This document shows, piece by piece, positions 60,192 to 64,000 of a stretch of DNA of 64,000 nt. Source of the stretch: an uncultured Bacteroidota bacterium (lineage in GTDB: Bacteria > Bacteroidota > Bacteroidia > Bacteroidales > VadinHA17); the NCBI GenBank assembly GCA_903824785.1, contig CAIJYD010000037.1, positions 88,448 to 152,447 of the forward strand, written 5' to 3'. Each line of letters opens with the position of its first letter. The stretch's first letter is position 1. A program made the position numbers and the translations under genes. A model generated the notes under the pieces. That model was given only the letters and a program-made list of their open reading frames with translations. It was not told the DNA's origin and did no database searches.

Positions 60192-62000
60192 ATGGCTGAT
60201 GTTATAAAGCTTTTACCCGACTCGGTAGCCAACCAGATTGCCGCAGGAGAAGTTATACAAAGGCCGGCCTCTGTTGTTAAAGAGCTGATGGAGAATTCTG
60301 TTGATGCCGGTGGAACGAATATAAGGGTAATAATAAAAGACTCCGGAAAGACATTAATACAGGTAATTGATGATGGTGGCGGAATGTCTGAAACAGATGC
60401 CCGGTTATCATTCGAAAGACATGCTACCTCCAAGATAACAACAGCTCAGGATCTTTTTGCCCTCACCACAAAAGGTTTTCGGGGAGAAGCTCTGGCTTCT
60501 ATAGCCGCCGTTGCTATGGTTGAACTAAAAACACGCAAGGCAGAATCCGATACAGGAATAGTGGTTGTTATAAGCGGGTCAAAAGTTGAAACACAGGAAC
60601 CATGCAGCTGCCCTGTCGGATCAAGCTTCTCGGTAAAAAATCTCTTTTTCAATATCCCTGCCAGACGTAAATTCCTTAAATCGGACAATACAGAGATCAG
60701 GCATATTGTTAATGAATTTCAGAAAATTGTCCTTGCTCACCCCGACATAAAATTTTCTCTGCATCATAATGATAATGAGATTTATAACCTTATCTCAGGT
60801 AACATACGGCAACGTATAGTAGGGGTATTCGGAAAACAGATCAATCAGGATCTGATCACTATTGAAACCGACACCAGTCTCATAAATATCAAAGGATTCA
60901 TCGGCAAACCCGAGAATGCAAGACGGACATATGGAGAACAATTCTTCTTTGTGAATAACCGCTTTATGAAACATCCCTATTTCCATAAAGCAGTTGTTGA
61001 AGCTTACCAGAATATTCTTCCTTCCGAAGCTATTCCGTCATATTTTATTTTCCTGGAAGCAGATCCGGCTTCAATAGATATAAATATTCATCCCACAAAA
61101 ACTGAGATAAAGTTTGAAGACGAAAGATCAATATGGCAGATCCTTATGGCATCTGTCAGGGAAGCTCTTGGCCGCTTCAATATTGTACCATCGCTTGATT
61201 TTGAAAATGAAGCTCTTATAGATATACCCGTAAGGAGTTCTTCAAACCATATGCCTGAGCCTCCGAATATTGAGATTAACACCCGGTATAACCCTTTTTC
61301 CGGAGAGGAACGGACATATGAACGACCAGGATTCGTGGAACGTTTTGAAAAAGAGAATAGTGCAAACTGGGACAAACTATATTCCGCTCTTGAAAAAGAA
61401 AATGAAAATCCGGCACATCCGGAAAAGATCCGTGAGTCGGAAAGAAAGTTTTTCCAGATAAAAAGTAAATATTTTGTCTGCCCAGTAATATCCGGTCTGA
61501 TGGTCATTGATCAGAAAAGGGCACACGAAAGGATATTGTATGAAAGGTTTCTTGAGTGCCTTAGTAATGATCGTGCTGTAAGCCAGACCGATATGTTCCC
61601 AATTACTGCAGAGTTGAATCCTTCCGACTATTTTATTCTTAAAGAGATTGAAAAAGAGCTGGAATTACTTGGCTTCAGTATTCACCATTCAGGTAAGAAT
61701 AAAATTACCATAAACGGAAGACCATCAGGAGGTGGTGCATCCGATCCGCTTGAGATGCTTGAGATCCTGATTGAGGAGTATAAAACCACTCAGGCTGATC
61801 CTTCTGCCGGTGCAAAGGAGAAAGTTGCATCAGCCATGGCATCTGCTTCTGCAATTCCATACGGGAAAGTGCTTATTCAGAGTGAAATGGAAGATCTTTT
61901 TGATTCGCTGTTTGCCTGCAAATCACCTAATTTTTCTCCAAAAGGCAGACCTGTAATTGTCATCACGACACTTGATGAAATAGATAAAAAATTTAAATAA
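60192..62000 (+). CDS. mutL: DNA mismatch repair protein MutL
   Basis: Couples MutS mismatch recognition to downstream strand removal. The N-terminal GHKL ATPase is complete (IAAGEVIQRPASVVKELMEN, DDGGGMSETDARL, TKGFRGEALASI). The C-terminal dimerisation domain begins near 425. The site corresponding to the endonuclease motif DQHAxxE reads DQKRAHERILYE, and the C-terminal zinc-side motif reads FSPKGRP, without its usual cysteine. The 602-residue length is typical. Two rhomboid genes follow in the same direction. Confidence 0.96.
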   Translation: MADVIKLLPDSVANQIAAGEVIQRPASVVKELMENSVDAGGTNIRVIIKDSGKTLIQVIDDGGGMSETDARLSFERHATSKITTAQDLFALTTKGFRGEALASIAAVAMVELKTRKAESDTGIVVVISGSKVETQEPCSCPVGSSFSVKNLFFNIPARRKFLKSDNTEIRHIVNEFQKIVLAHPDIKFSLHHNDNEIYNLISGNIRQRIVGVFGKQINQDLITIETDTSLINIKGFIGKPENARRTYGEQFFFVNNRFMKHPYFHKAVVEAYQNILPSEAIPSYFIFLEADPASIDINIHPTKTEIKFEDERSIWQILMASVREALGRFNIVPSLDFENEALIDIPVRSSSNHMPEPPNIEINTRYNPFSGEERTYERPGFVERFEKENSANWDKLYSALEKENENPAHPEKIRESERKFFQIKSKYFVCPVISGLMVIDQKRAHERILYERFLECLSNDRAVSQTDMFPITAELNPSDYFILKEIEKELELLGFSIHHSGKNKITINGRPSGGGASDPLEMLEILIEEYKTTQADPSAGAKEKVASAMASASAIPYGKVLIQSEMEDLFDSLFACKSPNFSPKGRPVIVITTLDEIDKKFK

Positions 62001-62081
62001 TATGACAAAATGCCGGCAGAGGGATATAAACAGATCTTTGGCCTGAGAATTGAAGGTAATAAATGTTTTAAAAAATAACAG

Positions 62082-62825
62082 ATGAACGGATTTGGAAGAG
62101 GATTTTTGGGATTACCCCCGGTAGTAAAGAATATTATTCTGCTAAATATTCTAATGCTTTTAACCGACTGGATGGTAAAAAGCGTTTTCGGGATGGAACT
62201 GACGATGGTTCTTGGGCTCTATTTCCCCAGATCAGAACAGTTTATGCCTTTGCAGTTAGTTACACATATGTTTATGCATGGGGGGATTTGGCATCTGATA
62301 TTCAATATGTATGCTTTATATATTTTCGGGCAGGTACTTGAGACTGTCTGGGGCCCGAAGCGTTTCTTTATCTATTATATGGTTTGCGGACTTGGAGCCG
62401 CTTTTGTTCACGAATCGGTAATAGCATTTGAGTTCAATAAACTTGCTCATCAGCTGAGCCCTGAGCAACTACAGATGGTCCTTAATGAAGGGACAGCCTT
62501 ATACAATCAGGGGCAGGGATTTACCGACGGGATAATGCAAAATCTTCAGATATTGCTGAATACCCCCACAGTGGGTGCCTCCGGAGCAGTATTCGGAATT
62601 CTTCTGGCATTCGGGGTTCTTTTTCCAAACACTCAGCTGATGCTTCTTTTCCCTCCAATCCCCATCAAAGCCAAATACCTGGTTCTGGGATATGGTGCAA
62701 TTGAACTATACCTTGCTGTTACACAACCGGGAAGCAATATTGCACATGCTGCCCACCTCGGAGGTATGCTGTTCGGATACATCCTGATAAGGTACTGGAG
62801 AAAAACAACTAACTCTCTCTATTAA
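62082..62825 (+). CDS. Rhomboid-family intramembrane serine protease
   Basis: Polytopic protease of 247 residues. Catalytic Ser lies in GASGAVFGILLAFG and His in NIAHAAHLGGMLFGY; HMFMHGGIWHLIFNMYALYI is the conserved TM2 region. An insertion of about 45 residues (HQLSPEQLQMVLNEGTALYN) between helices is typical of the Bacteroidota form. Substrates are unknown. The next rhomboid gene starts at the overlapping TAATG. Confidence 0.93.
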   Translation: MNGFGRGFLGLPPVVKNIILLNILMLLTDWMVKSVFGMELTMVLGLYFPRSEQFMPLQLVTHMFMHGGIWHLIFNMYALYIFGQVLETVWGPKRFFIYYMVCGLGAAFVHESVIAFEFNKLAHQLSPEQLQMVLNEGTALYNQGQGFTDGIMQNLQILLNTPTVGASGAVFGILLAFGVLFPNTQLMLLFPPIPIKAKYLVLGYGAIELYLAVTQPGSNIAHAAHLGGMLFGYILIRYWRKTTNSLY

Positions 62826-63712
62826 TGGGGATCTGGGAAGATATTAAGAAAACTTTCAGGAATGGAAGTAATCTTACAAAACTTATATATATCAACATTG
62901 CTGTTTTTCTGCTTATCACAATTGCAGCGATATCAGGATTCCTGCTTACCAACCAGGTAATTTCTGCAAAAGCAGTTGAATTCGTTTCTGTTCCCTCTTC
63001 ATTTAAATTTCTTCTGTTGAGGCCATGGACCATAATAACTTATATGTTCGTTCATAAAGATATCTGGCACATACTGTTCAATATGCTATGGCTATACTGG
63101 TTCGGAACTATATTTCTTGATTATCTCGATCAGAGGAAACTGGTAGCTGTTTATTTACTTGGCGGCATCACAGGTGCATTTGTTTACATATTGTCATTTA
63201 ACATTTTCCCGGCGTTTACCGGTGTTGTTGATGAATCAGTAGCAATAGGAGCTTCTGCTTCGGTTATGGCTGTTGTAATTGCCATCGCCGCTTATGTTCC
63301 GGACTATACAGTACAACTCTTACTGTTCGGAAGGATAAAGATCAAGTATATGGCTCTGGCTATATTTGTTTTTACTTCTATTATGGATTTTTCTGTAAAT
63401 TCAGGAGGGAAGCTTGCTCATATTGGGGGAGCATTTTTCGGATATTTTTACATCCTGAGTATTCGTCAGGGAAAAGATCCCGGGAAAGGAATAAATAAAG
63501 CAATTGATTTTCTTGTAACATTATTCAAACCGCGCAAGAAACTCAAAGTCACCCATAAAAAACCTGCTGATGAGTATGAGTATAACAAATTGAAAGCAGA
63601 TCATCAGAAACAGATTAACAGCATTCTCGATAAAATCTCAAAAGGAGGATATGACAGCCTGACAAGGGAAGAGAAAGAGACTCTTTTCAAAGAAAGTCAG
63701 AAAAAAAACTAA
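62825..63712 (+). CDS. Rhomboid-family protease with C-terminal tail
   Basis: Second rhomboid, 295 residues, translationally coupled to the first (shared base 62825). The catalytic Ser is in GASASVMAVVIAIA and the His in KLAHIGGAFFGY; FVHKDIWHILFNMLWLYWFG is the TM2 region. A cytosolic C-terminal extension of about 75 residues ends ILDKISKGGYDSLTREEKE, a tail commonly seen on Bacteroidota rhomboids. The two enzymes may have different substrates or act as a pair. Confidence 0.92.
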   Translation: MGIWEDIKKTFRNGSNLTKLIYINIAVFLLITIAAISGFLLTNQVISAKAVEFVSVPSSFKFLLLRPWTIITYMFVHKDIWHILFNMLWLYWFGTIFLDYLDQRKLVAVYLLGGITGAFVYILSFNIFPAFTGVVDESVAIGASASVMAVVIAIAAYVPDYTVQLLLFGRIKIKYMALAIFVFTSIMDFSVNSGGKLAHIGGAFFGYFYILSIRQGKDPGKGINKAIDFLVTLFKPRKKLKVTHKKPADEYEYNKLKADHQKQINSILDKISKGGYDSLTREEKETLFKESQKKN

Positions 63713-63959
63713 CCTCATAATTTGCTCATTAACAGAATAACTGGTAACTTATCAATAGTTAAATGATTAAAGTTTAGAGTGAAAAAAGTTGAAAAAGCGT
63801 TATAAACAGTTTCCTTTGCGAGATTAATACTTTTATGGTTTATTAATTTGAAAAAAGTCTTCACTAGTGTCCGGTTAAGGACGGTTAAAAGTAATGTAAT
63901 TTATTAATATATAGTACCTTAATTAAGGTCAAAAGTTTTTACGACTTGAATTTATACTT

Positions 63960-63983
63960 TCGCTCAAACAATATTTTGAGCGA
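63960..63983 (+). repeat. Hairpin directly upstream of the putative transposase start
   Basis: The arms TCGCTCAAA (63960-63968) and TTTGAGCGA (63975-63983) pair perfectly around a 6-nt loop, three bases before the ATG. Such structures can mask the ribosome entry site when a transposase is read from outside. Confidence 0.55.
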
Positions 63984-63985
63984 TT

Positions 63986-64000
63986 ATGTACACCGGGAAA
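63986..64000 (+). CDS. Start of putative IS4-family transposase (first five codons only)
   Basis: ATG TAC ACC GGG AAA gives MYTGK and ends with the window. IS4-family transposases with an N-terminal DUF4372 domain often begin M-(N/Y)-(T/S)-G-K. Five residues alone prove nothing; the call rests on the IS-like sequence and hairpin before it. Confidence 0.4.

Larger units (their letters stand above)
63865..64000 (+). mobile_element. Left end of a probable IS4-family insertion sequence (truncated by window)
   Basis: From about 63865 (TAGTGTCCGGTTAAGGACGG) the sequence changes character. About 120 bases later a hairpin and an ATG begin the peptide MYTGK, which fits the N-terminus of DUF4372-type IS4 transposases. 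The exact left end is inferred. Confidence 0.5.

Noticed and set aside
1..64000. CRISPR array, tRNA, rRNA, prophage
   Set aside because: I found no regularly spaced repeats, no cloverleaf candidate with a convincing T-loop, no rRNA-like stretch and no phage structural genes.

Overview
The window reads as a chromosome segment of a Bacteroidota (Bacteroidales-like) bacterium. The reasons are moderate to low GC, few Shine-Dalgarno sequences, many promoters of the Bacteroidota type (a -7 box TAnnTTTG, sometimes with TTTG about 18-21 bp upstream), families typical of the phylum (GH97, DUF4369/TlpA lipoproteins, GldL-like motifs, GT3-type glycogen synthase, archaemetzincin) and many lipoproteins. 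No rRNA, tRNA or CRISPR was recognised. All assignments were made by reading the sequence; no database search was run.

Layout. 1-2.8 kb: the 3' end of trigger factor, then clpP and clpX. 2.8-6.7 kb (minus): a bifunctional-nuclease gene, a GH97 glycosidase, thyA and folA. 7-12 kb (plus): rplU-rpmA ending in a double terminator, then serS, a DMT exporter, an S41 peptidase lipoprotein and ruvC. 12-18.4 kb: greA-HIT-comF, a basic secreted protein, a ROK kinase, a Rieske-like lipoprotein, ahcY and ribF. 18.5-29.5 kb: a glycogen/alpha-glucan locus with a eukaryote-type branching enzyme, a 1407-residue fusion of GT3 glycogen synthase and GT35 phosphorylase, a GH57 enzyme, a GT4 glycosyltransferase and a debranching enzyme. 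29.8-34.8 kb: two TlpA-like lipoproteins, lpxH, a tandem SiaB-like protein and archaemetzincin.

34.8-43.5 kb (minus) is the first unusual region. A tetraheme cytochrome c gene with its own terminator is followed by an operon. The operon encodes a PstS-like/GcvH-like fusion, a HybA-like ferredoxin, a HybB/NrfD-like quinone-site membrane protein, a second membrane-anchored GcvH-like protein, a histidine kinase with c-heme motifs in its extracytoplasmic sensor, and an NtrC-type sigma-54 activator. A candidate sigma-54 promoter and repeated TGTTGAAT sites sit in front of the operon. No hydrogenase subunits and no glycine-cleavage partners lie nearby, and both GcvH-like domains lack the lipoyl-lysine. 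I read this as an uncharacterised, redox-sensed membrane electron-transfer module.

43.7-48.4 kb holds comM, a GT4 glycosyltransferase, a P-II protein and an ammonium transporter. 48.8-51.6 kb is the second unusual region: a PadR repressor gene runs into two membrane proteins. Each carries GldL-like HWPGAG hairpins at an exact 60-residue period, followed by a GldM-like segment (NVSKE/NLSRN), so each looks like a natural GldL-GldM fusion that lacks the motor glutamate. 51.9-59 kb is a TetR-controlled TolC/HlyD/two-ATPase/two-permease efflux operon with a 57-bp nested palindromic operator. 59.1-63.7 kb holds an endonuclease/exonuclease/phosphatase lipoprotein, mutL and two rhomboid proteases. 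The last ~135 bases look like the start of an IS4-family (DUF4372-type) insertion sequence, cut by the window edge after five codons.
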